From: Magnetococcales bacterium DCbin4
Lineage (GTDB): Bacteria; Pseudomonadota; Magnetococcia; Magnetococcales; UBA8363
Length of the DNA: 39,734 nucleotides
Direction of reading: 5' to 3'
NCBI GenBank assembly: GCA_002753735.1
Contig: PEAN01000034.1
Coordinates: 1-39,734, forward strand
A program made the position numbers and the translations under genes. Position 1 is the stretch's first letter. The number at the start of each line of letters is the position of its first letter. This document shows, in pieces, positions 7,911 through 17,792 of the stretch. The notes under the pieces are model-generated. The model saw nothing but the letters and a program-made list of their open reading frames with translations. It ran no database searches and had not been told where the DNA came from.

Positions 7911-8750
7911 TTATCGATTGATCGGGGGATCGGGCTTCATCTGAGTGAAAAAATAGTTGGTCGCAGCAACAAACCCTTCCAGACTGCCACAGTCGAACCG
8001 TCTCCCCTTGAACTGATAGCCAATGACCATCTTCTTCTTTGCCTGGACGTTCAAGGCGTCGGTAATCTGAATTTCACCGTTGCGGCCGGGAGGAAGGTTG
8101 CGCAAATTGTCAAAAATGTCCGGGGTCAGGATATAACGACCGATGATGGCGTGATTGGAAGGGCTTTCATGGGCGGGTGGCTTTTCGATCATCGATTCCA
8201 CAATGAACAGACCTTCTTCCAACTGTTTGCCCGAAATGATCCCGTATTTTTCGGTTTCTTCCCGGGGCACTTCCTCGACGGCGACAATGGAACATTGGTA
8301 TTTTGCAAATATCTCAACCATCTGTGACAAAACTGGCTTGCCTTCGCCAATACACAGGTCGTCGGCCAGGATGACCCCGAACGGTTGATCGCCGATCAGT
8401 GTTTCACCCGTGCGGATGGCATCGCCCAATCCTTTCATCTGGACCTGGCGGGTATAGGAAAATGTGCAGGATTGCATCAGCTGGCGGATTTCCAGGAGGT
8501 TTTCTTCCGCCTTGGTACCACTGATTTGTTCTTCCAGTTCATAAGTGCGATCAAAATGATCTTCGATGGCGCGTTTGCTGCGGCCGGTCACAAAGGCAAT
8601 CTGCCGCATGCCCGCATCCATGGCTTCCTGAACTCCATATTGGATCAAGGGTTTGTTGACAATGGGCATCATTTCCTTGGGCATCGCCTTGGTGGCGGGC
8701 AGAAATCGTGTACCATAGCCGGCGACGGGAAACAGACACTTGCTGATCAT
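7911..8750 (-). CDS. galU: UTP--glucose-1-phosphate uridylyltransferase
   Basis: A 279-aa enzyme making UDP-glucose from UTP and glucose-1-phosphate for LPS and exopolysaccharide synthesis. The nucleotide-binding signature PVAGYGTRFLPATKAMPKEM is at residues 8-27, and IQYGVQEAMDAGM, ILADDLCIG and FKGRRFDCGSLEGFV match the GalU family; the length is normal. It lies 53 bp downstream of ntrX in the same direction, so it may be co-transcribed with ntrYX. The intergenic stretch to the next gene contains an inverted repeat but no obvious terminator. Confidence 0.95.
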   Translation of the reverse strand: MISKCLFPVAGYGTRFLPATKAMPKEMMPIVNKPLIQYGVQEAMDAGMRQIAFVTGRSKRAIEDHFDRTYELEEQISGTKAEENLLEIRQLMQSCTFSYTRQVQMKGLGDAIRTGETLIGDQPFGVILADDLCIGEGKPVLSQMVEIFAKYQCSIVAVEEVPREETEKYGIISGKQLEEGLFIVESMIEKPPAHESPSNHAIIGRYILTPDIFDNLRNLPPGRNGEIQITDALNVQAKKKMVIGYQFKGRRFDCGSLEGFVAATNYFFTQMKPDPPINR

Positions 8751-8803
8751 GGTGTACCCTTGTATTTGAAGTGAAGAATACTTGATTTCATATCATTTCC
8801 CGA

Positions 8804-10180
8804 CTATCCCAGGCCGATGTTCTTGAATTTGCGGTGCAGCGCAGAGCGTTCCATGCCAATCGCTTCGGCGGTACGGGAAATATTGTTTTCGTTGCGTTCC
8901 AGATGGGTTTTCAAATAAATACGTTCGAATCCCTGACGCGCTTCGCGCAGGGAACCGATTTCCAACAATGATTCCCAGGGCGTCGAGGCCGGAGAAACAC
9001 TGCGCTTGTGGATGAATTCCGGCAGGTCTTCCGGCTCGATGACGGACGCCGGGGCCATGATCATCAGCCGTTCAACCAGGTTTTTGAGTTCCCGAACATT
9101 TCCCGGCCAATGATATCCCATGAGACACTTCAGGGCGGCATCGGAAAAAGAACGCTCACGGGGGAGGCTTTCACGTTGTTGCTGGATGAAATGAGTGACC
9201 AGCAATGGGATATCTTCCAAACGGTCGCGCAGTGGCGGAATAAACAGGGGAATGACATTGAGACGATAATACAAATCCTGACGGAATCGCCCTTCAGCGA
9301 TTTCCATTTCCAGATTTTTGTTGGAAGCGGTAATCACCCGAACATTGACTTCGATGGGATGACGGCCATCCACACGATGGAAACGCTGTTCCTGAAGCAC
9401 ACGCAATATTTTCGATTGCATGCGCAACGTCATGTCTCCAATGGCATCCAAAAACAGGGTGCCCCCGTTGGCCTGCTCGAAACGGCCGGGACGGATGTCG
9501 GGGGATTTTTCAAAACGCCCCTCTTCCTGACCAAACAGTTCAATTTCGATCCGTTCCTCGGGAATGGCCGCTGAGTTCAAGGGGATGAACGGACCCTGAC
9601 GACGCAATGATTGAGCGTGGATCTGGCGTGCCGCCACTTCCTTGCCCACCCCATTTTCACCGGTAATCAGAACCCAGCCATCGGTAGGGGCCAGACGCTG
9701 AATCTGATTGCGTAATCCACGAGCATGCCGCGATTCCCCCAATAATGGAGAAACGGTTTTGATCCTGGCTTTCAGATCGCGGTTCTCCCGTACCAGTGCC
9801 CATTCGCGGATGGCCCGGTCCAACAACAACAGCACCCGGTCCAGAGAGAGCGGTTTCTCCAGGAAATCGTAGGCCCCTTCCTTGGTGGCACTGACAGCGG
9901 TATCGATGGTTCCATGTCCTGACATCATGATGACGGGAATGCCACCATTGATTCCGTCGAGGATCGGCTTGGAGCGGATACGGCGCAGGGTTTCGATGCC
10001 GTCAATCCCATCCATCCAAATATCCAACAGAACCGCCGAAAAAGGTTCCTGAGCGAGAATTTCCAAGGCTTTTTCACCTGATTCCGCTTCCAGAACCTGG
10101 TAATTTTCGTCCTCCAGGATTCCCGTCAGGCTGACTCGGATCGAAGGTTCATCATCGACGATGAGAATTTTATGGCTCAT
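8804..10180 (-). CDS. ntrX: NtrX-family response regulator with defective AAA+ motifs
   Basis: A 458-aa REC-AAA+-Fis regulator paired with NtrY. The receiver is intact (Asp9, Asp10, phospho-Asp53, Lys in FLEKPLSL). The AAA+ domain has Walker A GENGVGKE, but the GAFTGA sigma54-contact loop is replaced by GRFEKS (221-226) and Walker B reads FLDAIG, with Ala246 in place of the catalytic Glu. The C-terminal helix-turn-helix (RTAEAIGMERSALHRKFKNI) is typical NtrX. It therefore probably binds DNA under NtrY control but should not drive sigma54 open-complex formation by ATP hydrolysis. The start overlaps the ntrY stop in ATGA. NtrYX systems act in nitrogen, redox and envelope control; the target genes are not visible here. 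Confidence 0.9.
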   Translation of the reverse strand: MSHKILIVDDEPSIRVSLTGILEDENYQVLEAESGEKALEILAQEPFSAVLLDIWMDGIDGIETLRRIRSKPILDGINGGIPVIMMSGHGTIDTAVSATKEGAYDFLEKPLSLDRVLLLLDRAIREWALVRENRDLKARIKTVSPLLGESRHARGLRNQIQRLAPTDGWVLITGENGVGKEVAARQIHAQSLRRQGPFIPLNSAAIPEERIEIELFGQEEGRFEKSPDIRPGRFEQANGGTLFLDAIGDMTLRMQSKILRVLQEQRFHRVDGRHPIEVNVRVITASNKNLEMEIAEGRFRQDLYYRLNVIPLFIPPLRDRLEDIPLLVTHFIQQQRESLPRERSFSDAALKCLMGYHWPGNVRELKNLVERLMIMAPASVIEPEDLPEFIHKRSVSPASTPWESLLEIGSLREARQGFERIYLKTHLERNENNISRTAEAIGMERSALHRKFKNIGLG

Positions 10181-12423
10181 GTGGCTGGCCTCGTCGCAAA
10201 TGCTTCGGAGGGGGCGGTGTGTCGTGTCTCCTGAAGATCGTGGTTCAGCGGCAGTTTGATTTCCACCAGGGCACCGCGTAATTCAGAGTCCTTCAATCGT
10301 ATCGTACCACCGTGATCCTCAATGATCTTTTTGACGATGGCCAACCCCAGTCCCGTCCCTTTTTTCTTGGTGGTGAAATACGGTTCAAACACACGGTCCC
10401 GGTCCTGAGTCGGAATACCCATGCCATTGTCGGCAACTTCCAGAACCATGCGTTCACTATTTTCCAGCAACCGGGTCGAAATCGCAAGAACCGGTTGGGA
10501 AGAATGCTCACGGGTGGCCGCAATGGCGTTGGTAATCAGGTTGGTGACCACTTGTTTTATTTGCCCGGGATCATGAGGAATTTTTGGAAGTCGTTCATCA
10601 AAATCGGTGCGAACCTCGACGCTTGCCAACGCCTCCGCATGCAAGATAAGGGCCTCTCTGATGGACGTGTGAATGTCATGGTCATGCAACCGGGGACGCG
10701 GCAGTCGTGAAAAAGTAGAAAATTCGTTGACCAACACCCGCAATTCTTCCACCTGTTGAATGATGGTGGTGGTTCCCTCATCCAGGACCCGCAGATCAAT
10801 CTCCGGATGTTCCGCGGTCTTCATATATTTGCGCCGGATCCGCTGCGCCCATAATTGAATGGGGGTCAGGGGATTTTTGATTTCATGGGCAATACGTCGT
10901 GCCACTTCGCTCCAGGCAGAGGTCCGTTGGGCGACCAGGACTTCGGTGATGTCATCAAAGGTGGTAATGAACCCCCGGCTTCCACCGAGGTTGTCTTCGA
11001 GCAGGGTGATGCGGGTCAACAGGGTCATCGGTTTGTTTTCCCCCTGGATGGCAATCTGAATCCCGGGATGACTGGGTTCTCCAGGAACAGGGGGGGGTGG
11101 GGGAGAAGAACGGTCCTTCTGCTCCTTCAAGAAAGTTTGCAAGGGACCCAGGAAAGCTTCGGGCATGACCGCTTCCAAAGGGCGACCGATGGCGGCAACA
11201 GGATCGACAGAGAGTAGTTTGGCAGCGGTCGGGTTCATCAGGGTCACCTTATGGTATTGATCGACGCTGATGACGCCTGACGAAATATTATGGACAATGG
11301 CCGCCATGAACCGGCGGCGCTCTTCCAAAAGGGCATTGGTATTTTGCAACTCCTCGTGGTTTTCGCTGAGTTTGCGGGTCATGGCATTGAAGGCGGTCAT
11401 CAAGGTTGCCAGCTCGTCATCACCGCTGATGGCCAGATTGACCGACAGATCTCCCTGGGCCACTTTCCGGGTTCCGATCACCAGGTCGGTAATGGGATCG
11501 GTCAAACTATTGGCGATGCCGAAACCCGACCAGATGGCGGCCAGCAACAACAACATGGTGATCAAGACCAATGTGACCGTATGATTGGCCTTGAGCAGTT
11601 CATGGGTCTCCCGCAACTTTTTATAATGGGTATAGGTCGATTCCATGGTCTCCATCTGTCCCAGTACCTGCCGGTCGATCCAGTGACCTGTGGAAATGAA
11701 CAATCCTTCCCCCAGGGGAACAAAGGCCCGGACCCGGTCACCGGCATCGTTGGTGATCATGAGTGCCTTGCTCGATCCTTCGTTGAGGGAGGAAAGATCA
11801 GGAATGGGATCAAAAGGGAGCTCGCCTGCCCAGGCCAGGCGGGTACCGTCCGCGCGCAAAATGGAAATTTCATCCAAGCCTCGTGCCTGACGTTCAATTT
11901 CCAGTTGTGCCACCGCCGCTTCGGTTCCTCCCAGCGACAGGGATGAGGTGATCCGGCGATTTCGGACAATGGCTTCGGCATCATGACGCACGGTGCGTTG
12001 ATTTTCGTGATAGTAGGCCCGTGCGACGTCCAGGGAACTTTCCAGTGCCAGGGAAATCCGGTCGGAAAACCAGGAATCGACACCTCGGTTGAGAAAATTA
12101 AGCGATAAAATGGCGATCACCAGGGTGGGCAGCAGCGATAACAGCACAAACATCGATACCATCCGCAACCTGAGCTTGGATCCGGCACGATGTTGATAAC
12201 GGTCTTGCCACAACCTGAACACCTTGCGAAATACCAGCACCCCCAGAACCAGGGCCAAAAACAGATTCAGATATAACAACAACAAGAAAAACAGACTGTA
12301 CTCACCCGCAACCGTGGCCGAACCACGCAATCCCTGGGCCGTGACCATGGTGATGGCGATCACCGCCAGCAGTAACAGACTCCAGATCCAGCGCTTCTTC
12401 CCCTTTTCCGAAAATGCGTTCAT
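10177..12423 (-). CDS. ntrY: NtrY-family sensor histidine kinase
   Basis: A 748-aa membrane kinase. Hydrophobic segments near the N-terminus (SLLLLAVIAITMV, FFLLLLYLNLFLALVLG, VLLSLLPTLVIAIL) are followed by a periplasmic sensor region and another membrane helix (TLVLITMLLLLAAIW). Then come HAMP (SLTDPITDLVIGTRKVA), a PAS domain (ISVDQYHKVTLMNPTA), HisKA with His513 in RRIAHEIKNPLTPIQ, and HATPase with EVADNGMGIP and GTGLGLAI. This is the standard NtrY architecture. I prefer ATG 12423, overlapping the DUF4390 stop in ATGA as at the ntrY-ntrX junction. ATG 12438, five codons earlier, is also possible. Phosphorylation of the adjacent NtrX is expected from the family. Confidence 0.92.
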   Translation of the reverse strand: MNAFSEKGKKRWIWSLLLLAVIAITMVTAQGLRGSATVAGEYSLFFLLLLYLNLFLALVLGVLVFRKVFRLWQDRYQHRAGSKLRLRMVSMFVLLSLLPTLVIAILSLNFLNRGVDSWFSDRISLALESSLDVARAYYHENQRTVRHDAEAIVRNRRITSSLSLGGTEAAVAQLEIERQARGLDEISILRADGTRLAWAGELPFDPIPDLSSLNEGSSKALMITNDAGDRVRAFVPLGEGLFISTGHWIDRQVLGQMETMESTYTHYKKLRETHELLKANHTVTLVLITMLLLLAAIWSGFGIANSLTDPITDLVIGTRKVAQGDLSVNLAISGDDELATLMTAFNAMTRKLSENHEELQNTNALLEERRRFMAAIVHNISSGVISVDQYHKVTLMNPTAAKLLSVDPVAAIGRPLEAVMPEAFLGPLQTFLKEQKDRSSPPPPPVPGEPSHPGIQIAIQGENKPMTLLTRITLLEDNLGGSRGFITTFDDITEVLVAQRTSAWSEVARRIAHEIKNPLTPIQLWAQRIRRKYMKTAEHPEIDLRVLDEGTTTIIQQVEELRVLVNEFSTFSRLPRPRLHDHDIHTSIREALILHAEALASVEVRTDFDERLPKIPHDPGQIKQVVTNLITNAIAATREHSSQPVLAISTRLLENSERMVLEVADNGMGIPTQDRDRVFEPYFTTKKKGTGLGLAIVKKIIEDHGGTIRLKDSELRGALVEIKLPLNHDLQETRHTAPSEAFATRPAT

Positions 12424-13007
12424 GGGTTTTGCAACCATACGATTTTTTCATGAATGACCGGGGGTGTCATGGTCAATAGCCGGTTCAGGACACCCAATAC
12501 CCAGGACATCCCCTGGTGCTCCACGGTGAATCCAACCTTGAGATAGTAACGGTTGTTTTTGGGCAACTGTACCTCCGATCCAATGTGGATGTAGCGGGGC
12601 GCCCCGAAAAAATTCATCGCCTCATCTTCATCGGCGGTATATTGCAGCCGTCTTTGCGGCAGGTCCATCATTTCAAACCGCTGGGTGATGAGACGCAACC
12701 GTACCCGCCGTTGGATGATCTGATGGCTCAGGCGTAGATCAAAGAAATTGTCTTGTTGACGGTAGAATTCAAAGCGATAGGAGGCCAGTACCGGTTCGCC
12801 GTGGCCCATTTCCTTGAGGCGTTCGTCCAGATACTTGGAATCCAGACGGACATTGGCGAACAAATCCTCGCCCTGTTGGAATATGGAAACCTCCACGATG
12901 GGGTTCGCCGGGTCGTCGGGAGGGGTGGTGCCGCAGCTGCAAAGGAGAAACAATGCAATCACGGCAATGACGCTTGAGGGGATGGATCGGGAAAGGGTTG
13001 GGTTCAT
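12420..13007 (-). CDS. DUF4390 family putative lipoprotein
   Basis: A 195-aa protein. From ATG 13007 it begins with a short basic segment, a hydrophobic stretch VIAVIALFLL and a lipobox-like LCSC (acylated Cys at residue 25), suggesting an envelope lipoprotein. The remainder (EVSIFQQGEDLFANVRLDS, YRFEFYRQQ, the C-terminal YYLKVGFTVEH) resembles DUF4390 proteins, which in many proteobacteria are encoded directly upstream of ntrY, as here. The function is unknown; the linkage suggests involvement in NtrY signalling. The frame is open upstream to TTG 13064, overlapping the lpxC stop, but ATG 13007 places the signal peptide correctly. Confidence 0.78.
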   Translation of the reverse strand: MNPTLSRSIPSSVIAVIALFLLCSCGTTPPDDPANPIVEVSIFQQGEDLFANVRLDSKYLDERLKEMGHGEPVLASYRFEFYRQQDNFFDLRLSHQIIQRRVRLRLITQRFEMMDLPQRRLQYTADEDEAMNFFGAPRYIHIGSEVQLPKNNRYYLKVGFTVEHQGMSWVLGVLNRLLTMTPPVIHEKIVWLQNP

Positions 13008-13060
13008 GTCCCATGGAGGGGTCCGGGTAGGGTAATTCCCTTCCCAGACCCCATCAAATT

Positions 13061-13999
13061 TCAAGCCGTCAGGGCAAAGGCGGGCTGATCAGCGGCAGGA
13101 GCGATGGCATAAGGACGTTGTTCCGCCACGTCCACTTTCGGTTGATATTCGACAAACTCCCAGGCATCCCGTTGTTTCAACAGTTTCTTCAACAGATGAT
13201 TGTTCATGGCGTGTCCTGAACGCACCCCTTTGAAGTGCCCAAGAATGGGATGCCCCAGGAGATACAGGTCGCCGATGGCGTCGATGATCTTGTGCCGGAC
13301 AAATTCCTTTTCATAACGCAATCCACCTTCATTGAGGATGCGGAAATCACCGATGACGATGGCATTGTCCAACGACCCACCCTTGGCCAGGCCATTGGCC
13401 CGCAAGGTTTCCAAATCCTTCAGGAAGCCAAAGGTGCGCGCACGGCTGACATCCTTGATGAAGGTCGTTTCGGTAATGTCCAGTCCGACCCCCTGCTTCG
13501 ACAGCAGTGGATGTTCAAAATCAATCATGAAGCTGACGCGGAAATGGTCGCAAGGCTCGAAGGATACCTTCTTGTTCTGGGATGAGACCGAAATGGAGCG
13601 CTTGATGCGGATCCATTTCTTGGGCAGCGACTGCTCCACGACCCCCGCACACTGAATCAAAAATACAAACGGTGCCGCACTGCCATCCATGATGGGAACC
13701 TCGGGTCCATCCAGATCGACATAGGCGTTGTCGACCCCCAATCCCACAAAAGCAGCCAACAGGTGTTCGACCGTGGATACCTGGACACCATCGGCGTTGG
13801 CAATGGTGGAACACAATCGTGTATCTGTGACGTTTTTGACCCGGGCGGGGATCAATGCCCCACCTTTCAGATCGGTGCGATGAAAGACAATGCCCGTGTT
13901 TTCTGGAGCGGGACGCAAGGAAAGATACACCTTCTTGCCCCCATGGAGACCGATCCCCGTGCATCGAATGGAGTTTTTGAGCGTTTTTTGAAAGTACAT
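13061..13999 (-). CDS. lpxC: UDP-3-O-acyl-N-acetylglucosamine deacetylase LpxC
   Basis: A 312-aa zinc enzyme for the committed step of lipid A synthesis. Seen in the sequence: [18 protein letters not shown] near the N-terminus, zinc/catalytic [40 protein letters not shown], and the second metal and catalytic region [15 protein letters not shown] with [13 protein letters not shown]. Length is normal. It follows ftsZ after a 432-bp leader containing a candidate promoter and a dyad, so it probably has its own promoter although the ftsA-ftsZ-lpxC order is the classical one. The lipid A pathway marks the host as an LPS-bearing Gram-negative. Confidence 0.96.
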   Translation of the reverse strand: MYFQKTLKNSIRCTGIGLHGGKKVYLSLRPAPENTGIVFHRTDLKGGALIPARVKNVTDTRLCSTIANADGVQVSTVEHLLAAFVGLGVDNAYVDLDGPEVPIMDGSAAPFVFLIQCAGVVEQSLPKKWIRIKRSISVSSQNKKVSFEPCDHFRVSFMIDFEHPLLSKQGVGLDITETTFIKDVSRARTFGFLKDLETLRANGLAKGGSLDNAIVIGDFRILNEGGLRYEKEFVRHKIIDAIGDLYLLGHPILGHFKGVRSGHAMNNHLLKKLLKQRDAWEFVEYQPKVDVAEQRPYAIAPAADQPAFALTA

Positions 14000-14064
14000 G
14001 CGGTGATTTCCTTAAAAAACGATTCCAGGAACGTGGAACCGGTTTCCCTGTGAGGCCGTCAACT

Positions 14065-14098
14065 TCTTGATTGCCCATTCATGCGATGACAATCAAGA
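14065..14098. promoter_or_regulatory. 9-bp perfect dyad in the lpxC leader
   Basis: TCTTGATTG (14065-14073) and CAATCAAGA (14090-14098) form a perfect inverted repeat with a 16-base spacer, about 65-100 bases upstream of the lpxC start. It could be an operator or an RNA hairpin in the 5' UTR of lpxC. Confidence 0.4.
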
Positions 14099-14192
14099 GG
14101 TTACAGATTCAAGCCTCGGCTTTTGGCCCCGTATGTCCCTTCTGTTGCACTCATTATGCCAAGTCAGAAAGATCTTTGTTTTTCCGTGACAA

Positions 14193-14221
14193 AGTATAAA
14201 AAGTTCAACAAAATCAGTGAA
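14193..14221 (-). promoter_or_regulatory. Candidate sigma70 promoter of lpxC
   Basis: On the minus strand a -35-like TTCACT (14221-14216) and a -10-like TATACT (14198-14193) are separated by 17 bp. This would give a leader of about 190 nt before lpxC at 13999. The match is moderate (4/6 and 5/6) and was found by eye. Confidence 0.35.
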
Positions 14222-14431
14222 GTTACAGCAATCGATCAGTTACACCACCAATTTTCAAGCCAAGAACAGCGACAGAGAATTGACGGGTGCATTCAAAATG
14301 GGCAACTGGACGTGGTTTGGTTCGCCAAAAAACCGGCATGTGTCTGAAACTTGACATCCGTTACCCTGACAAGCCAAGACCGCTCCCCCCTTAAATGACA
14401 TTAGCGGACAAAACAAGTCAAGGAATCATCT

Positions 14432-15655
14432 TCAATCCATCTGCCGCCGAATGAAGGTCGGAACATCGAATGAATCTTCGTTGTTGACCTGATCCAGGCT
14501 CCGGTTGAACTCTTCGCGGTCCACGACCGCACGCCGTTTGATGGCACCCATACGCGGGGCTGGAGGACGTTCCGGAAGATCATGGGACAGGTCGTTGGAT
14601 GCCTGGGCGTTGAGTCCGGATTGTTTGACGGGTTGCATTTTTTTGACGACGGACGGTTCTTTGGCATGTTGGGGCTTGGTGAATTCCACACTTTCCGCAC
14701 CACCGATCCCCGTGGCCACCACCGTCACCCGAACGGTATCTTCCATGGAATCATCCAATACCGCACCAAAAACAATGTTGGCATCTTCGTGGGCCATGTC
14801 GCGAACCACGGTGGCCGCCTCGTCCACTTCCTGCAAGGCCAGGTTGTATCCGCCGGTAATGTTGATCAACACACCGCGGGCCCCGTGAATGGAAACATCA
14901 TCCAGCAACGGACTGGAAATGGCATTGGTGGCGGCATCGAGCGCCCGAGTGTCCCCCGATCCCTGTGCAGATCCCATCATCGCCTGTCCCATCTCATCCA
15001 TGATGGTGCGGACATCGGCGAAATCGACATTGATCAATCCTGGAACCGTGATCAGATCGGTAATGCCTCGAACCGCTTGCTGCAAAACATCATCCGCTTT
15101 ACGGAAGGCATCCAGAATGGTGGTGTTTTTCCCAACGACCGCCAACAGTTTCTGGTTGGGGATGGTGATGACCGTATCCACATGGCGCCGCAATTCCGCC
15201 AATCCTTCCTCGGCGAACATCAGGCGTCGCTTGCCTTCGAAACCAAACGGTTTCGTGACCACCGCAACCGTCAGGATGCCCATTTCCTTGGCGATGGAAG
15301 CGATAATGGGGGCTGCCCCGGTGCCGGTTCCACCCCCCATGCCGGCGGTGATGAAGACCATGTCCGCACCTTCGAGGGCGGCATGAATCTGGTCACGGCT
15401 TTCCTCGGCGGCCCGCATCCCGACTTCGGGTTTGGCGCCCGCACCCAGCCCACGGGTGACACTTTCACCGATCTGAATACGGGTTGCCGCCAGATTGCGC
15501 GCCAGAGCCTGGGCGTCGGTATTGGCGACGATGAATTCCACTCCTTCCAACCCGGAGTGAATCATGTTGTTGATGGCGTTTCCCCCTCCGCCACCCACAC
15601 CGACCACCTTGATGTGGGCATCCATGATTTCTTTGGTTTCAAACTCGATAGCCAT
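14432..15655 (-). CDS. ftsZ: Cell division protein FtsZ
   Basis: A 407-aa tubulin homologue that forms the Z-ring. GTP-binding elements are [16 protein letters not shown] near the N-terminus and the tubulin signature [15 protein letters not shown]; the T7-loop region [11 protein letters not shown] is present. A variable linker ends in the conserved C-terminal peptide [12 protein letters not shown], which binds FtsA. I start at ATG 15655, nine bases after GGGGAG; the frame also opens upstream to TTG 15694, which adds an unconserved extension. It lies 47 bp after ftsA in the dcw operon. Confidence 0.97.
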   Translation of the reverse strand: MAIEFETKEIMDAHIKVVGVGGGGGNAINNMIHSGLEGVEFIVANTDAQALARNLAATRIQIGESVTRGLGAGAKPEVGMRAAEESRDQIHAALEGADMVFITAGMGGGTGTGAAPIIASIAKEMGILTVAVVTKPFGFEGKRRLMFAEEGLAELRRHVDTVITIPNQKLLAVVGKNTTILDAFRKADDVLQQAVRGITDLITVPGLINVDFADVRTIMDEMGQAMMGSAQGSGDTRALDAATNAISSPLLDDVSIHGARGVLINITGGYNLALQEVDEAATVVRDMAHEDANIVFGAVLDDSMEDTVRVTVVATGIGGAESVEFTKPQHAKEPSVVKKMQPVKQSGLNAQASNDLSHDLPERPPAPRMGAIKRRAVVDREEFNRSLDQVNNEDSFDVPTFIRRQMD

Positions 15656-15702
15656 CTGATTCAACTCCCCTGTCCCAGTGAAAATCTGGGCCAACCGCTG
15701 GT

Positions 15703-16941
15703 TTAAAAAGCATTTCTAATCCCGTCAACGAGGCGTTGGAACACGCCTCGGCTGGCCCTGGTTTCGGTGGGCGTGAAATGATGGGACATCTCTCTTTCGT
15801 TAAGGCTGGCGAATTGTACCAGTCCAACGGCAGTGGAGTAAATGGGACTTGATACGACGTCGGTCAAGCCCCCGATTCCCTGGGGTAATCCACGGCGTAC
15901 CGGTTTGTTGAACACTTCCTCGGCCAGTTCCACCATTCCTTCCGTGATGGCGGAACCGCCGGTGAGGACGACGCCGGCGGTAATCTGTTCTTCGAATCCG
16001 GAACGGGTTACTTCACGGCTGACGAGGGTGAACAGTTCTTCAACCCGGGGTTCGATGATTTCGGCCAGGAGATGACGGGCAATGGTGCGTGGTTTGCGTT
16101 CGCCGATGCTGGGGACATCGATGGTTTCTTCGGGGTCCACGAGGGAGGAGAGGGCGCAGCCATACTTGCGTTTGAGGGCTTCGGCCTCGCGCGTGGGTGT
16201 GCGCAGACCGACGGCGATATCGTTGGTGATGTGGTCGCCACCGATGGCCAGAACGGCCGTATGTTTGATGTGCCCTTCGGAAAAAATGGCGATGTCCGTC
16301 GTGCCACCACCGATGTCCAGAAGACAGACCCCCAATTCTTTTTCATCGGAGGTCAAAACGGTTTCGGCGGAGGCGAGTTGTTCAAGGATGATATCACCCA
16401 CATCCAGACCGCAACGGTTGATGCATTTAATGATGTTCTGGGCTGAGGCGACGGCACCGGTGACGATATGGACACGCGCTTCCAGGCGTACGCCCGACAT
16501 TCCCAGGGGTTCCTTGATCCCATCCTGACCATCCAGAATGAATTCCTGCGGGATGACATGGATGATTTCCCGGTCGAGGGGGACGTTTTGGGCGCGGGCG
16601 GCGTCGAGGACCCGTTGAATGTCGGCGGCGGTGACTTCGTTGTTCTTGGTGGCGACGACACCGTTGGAATTGCCGCTTTTGATATGTCCACCGGCGATGC
16701 CGGCATAGACCATGTTGATTTCCACCCCCGCCATCATTTCCGCCTCTTCGACAGCCATGCGCATGCTTTCGACGGTGGAATCGATGTCGATGACCACCCC
16801 TTTGCGGAGCCCCCTGGAAGAATGGGTGCCTATTCCGATGATGTCCAGACGACCATCCGGCTGTAGGTCGGCAACGACACAGCATATTTTCGTCGTGCCG
16901 ATGTCAAGGCCGACAATCAGGTTTTGATCCTGTTTGGGCAT
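15703..16941 (-). CDS. ftsA: Cell division protein FtsA
   Basis: A 412-aa actin-like ATPase that anchors FtsZ to the membrane. ATP-binding motifs are [17 protein letters not shown] (phosphate 1), [14 protein letters not shown] (phosphate 2) and [14 protein letters not shown] (adenosine). The C-terminal amphipathic membrane helix [14 protein letters not shown] is preserved. A 161-bp gap separates it from ftsQ, longer than the other junctions of this cluster, so a promoter may lie there; no strong match was seen. It is followed closely by ftsZ. Confidence 0.96.
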   Translation of the reverse strand: MPKQDQNLIVGLDIGTTKICCVVADLQPDGRLDIIGIGTHSSRGLRKGVVIDIDSTVESMRMAVEEAEMMAGVEINMVYAGIAGGHIKSGNSNGVVATKNNEVTAADIQRVLDAARAQNVPLDREIIHVIPQEFILDGQDGIKEPLGMSGVRLEARVHIVTGAVASAQNIIKCINRCGLDVGDIILEQLASAETVLTSDEKELGVCLLDIGGGTTDIAIFSEGHIKHTAVLAIGGDHITNDIAVGLRTPTREAEALKRKYGCALSSLVDPEETIDVPSIGERKPRTIARHLLAEIIEPRVEELFTLVSREVTRSGFEEQITAGVVLTGGSAITEGMVELAEEVFNKPVRRGLPQGIGGLTDVVSSPIYSTAVGLVQFASLNEREMSHHFTPTETRASRGVFQRLVDGIRNAF

Positions 16942-17102
16942 AGTGTATTCCGATAGTGACGATGATGTACTTTGACCGAAGGTTTTCCAACATGACCCTG
17001 AAACTTCGGCACCCCCGAGAACAACTGATCATTCTGTCGTAATTTGCAAAAAATATCCACTGGAAACCAATACTGATGTTGATCCGGCGCCCAAAAAAGG
17101 CG

Positions 17103-17792
17103 TCACGGCAATCGTCGAACCGCCACTTTTCCGGGAATGCGCAATTCCACTTGTTGAATTTTTCGGTCCAGTATTTTGTATTTTTCCTGTAATCGCATCA
17201 ACAGCCCAAGTTCCTGTTCCGCATTTTCCGAGATCAAAAGCTTGATCCCCCTGGTCGTATAAAGAGCCCAACGTTTCCCTGAAAATCCGACCGCTTCCGA
17301 AATCATCCCCTTGAGGCCGGGGAAGCGGTCGAGGAGGTTGATCATCCAAACCACCTCCCGTGCCGATTCCTTGTTGGCCGCCGGGCGAACGATCGGCAGG
17401 ATCATGGTATCCCCGGTCGCGAACGGTTTGATCGGCTGCCCATATTCATCCATGATGTGCAGCTTTTCCTCGATCACCCCCATGCAGACCGGAATTTTTT
17501 CCGTAATCTGCACTGCCAGGGTATCGGGGAAAATACGTCGCACCCATGCCGACCGAATCCATGGCATGGCTTCGAGCCGCTCTTTGATGGTTCTCGGGTC
17601 GACCCAGAGCAGATTGGCATCCTTGTCGATTCTCATCTGCTCGGTGGCCATCTGCAACGGGGTTCGGATGACTCCCTCCATCTGCACCGTTTTCAGAACG
17701 AACCGTCCCGGCTGGTTGGCGATCCACCACCCCAGGTAGAAGCTTGAAGCGACGAGGAGGAGCCCTCCCAGGATCAACAACCGGCGCAGCAT
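17103..17792 (-). CDS. ftsQ: Cell division protein FtsQ
   Basis: A 229-aa bitopic divisome protein. A short cytoplasmic tail is followed by one membrane helix (LLILGGLLLVASSFYLGWW), a POTRA domain starting at FVLKTVQMEGV with the typical MPWIRSAWVRRIFPDTLAV stretch, and a beta domain ending in the conserved VELRIPGKVAVR. Length is slightly below average but both ends are present. Its start overlaps the end of ddl by 19 bp, as often in dcw clusters. Confidence 0.93.
   Translation of the reverse strand: MLRRLLILGGLLLVASSFYLGWWIANQPGRFVLKTVQMEGVIRTPLQMATEQMRIDKDANLLWVDPRTIKERLEAMPWIRSAWVRRIFPDTLAVQITEKIPVCMGVIEEKLHIMDEYGQPIKPFATGDTMILPIVRPAANKESAREVVWMINLLDRFPGLKGMISEAVGFSGKRWALYTTRGIKLLISENAEQELGLLMRLQEKYKILDRKIQQVELRIPGKVAVRRLP

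Larger units (their letters stand above)
14000..14431. other. 432-bp ftsZ-lpxC intergenic region
   Basis: No convincing gene is present. The longest open frame here (plus strand 14123-14347, TTG start) has no ribosome-binding site or recognisable product. The stretch holds the lpxC promoter candidate, the 9-bp dyad at 14065-14098, and two direct copies of CAAGCCAAGA (14256-14265 and 14370-14379). No clear rho-independent terminator for ftsZ was found. Confidence 0.6.

Noticed and set aside
14123-14347. 74-aa open frame between ftsZ and lpxC
   Set aside because: TTG start without ribosome-binding site, no family resemblance, and it overlaps the likely lpxC promoter.
14582-15706. 374-aa open frame on the plus strand
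   Set aside because: Antisense to ftsZ; His/Gly-rich shadow frame.
16942-17102. Frameshifted extension of ftsQ or a missing gene in the ftsQ-ftsA gap
   Set aside because: FtsQ already ends with its conserved C-terminal IPGKVAVR stretch and FtsA starts normally, so the gap is plain intergenic sequence.
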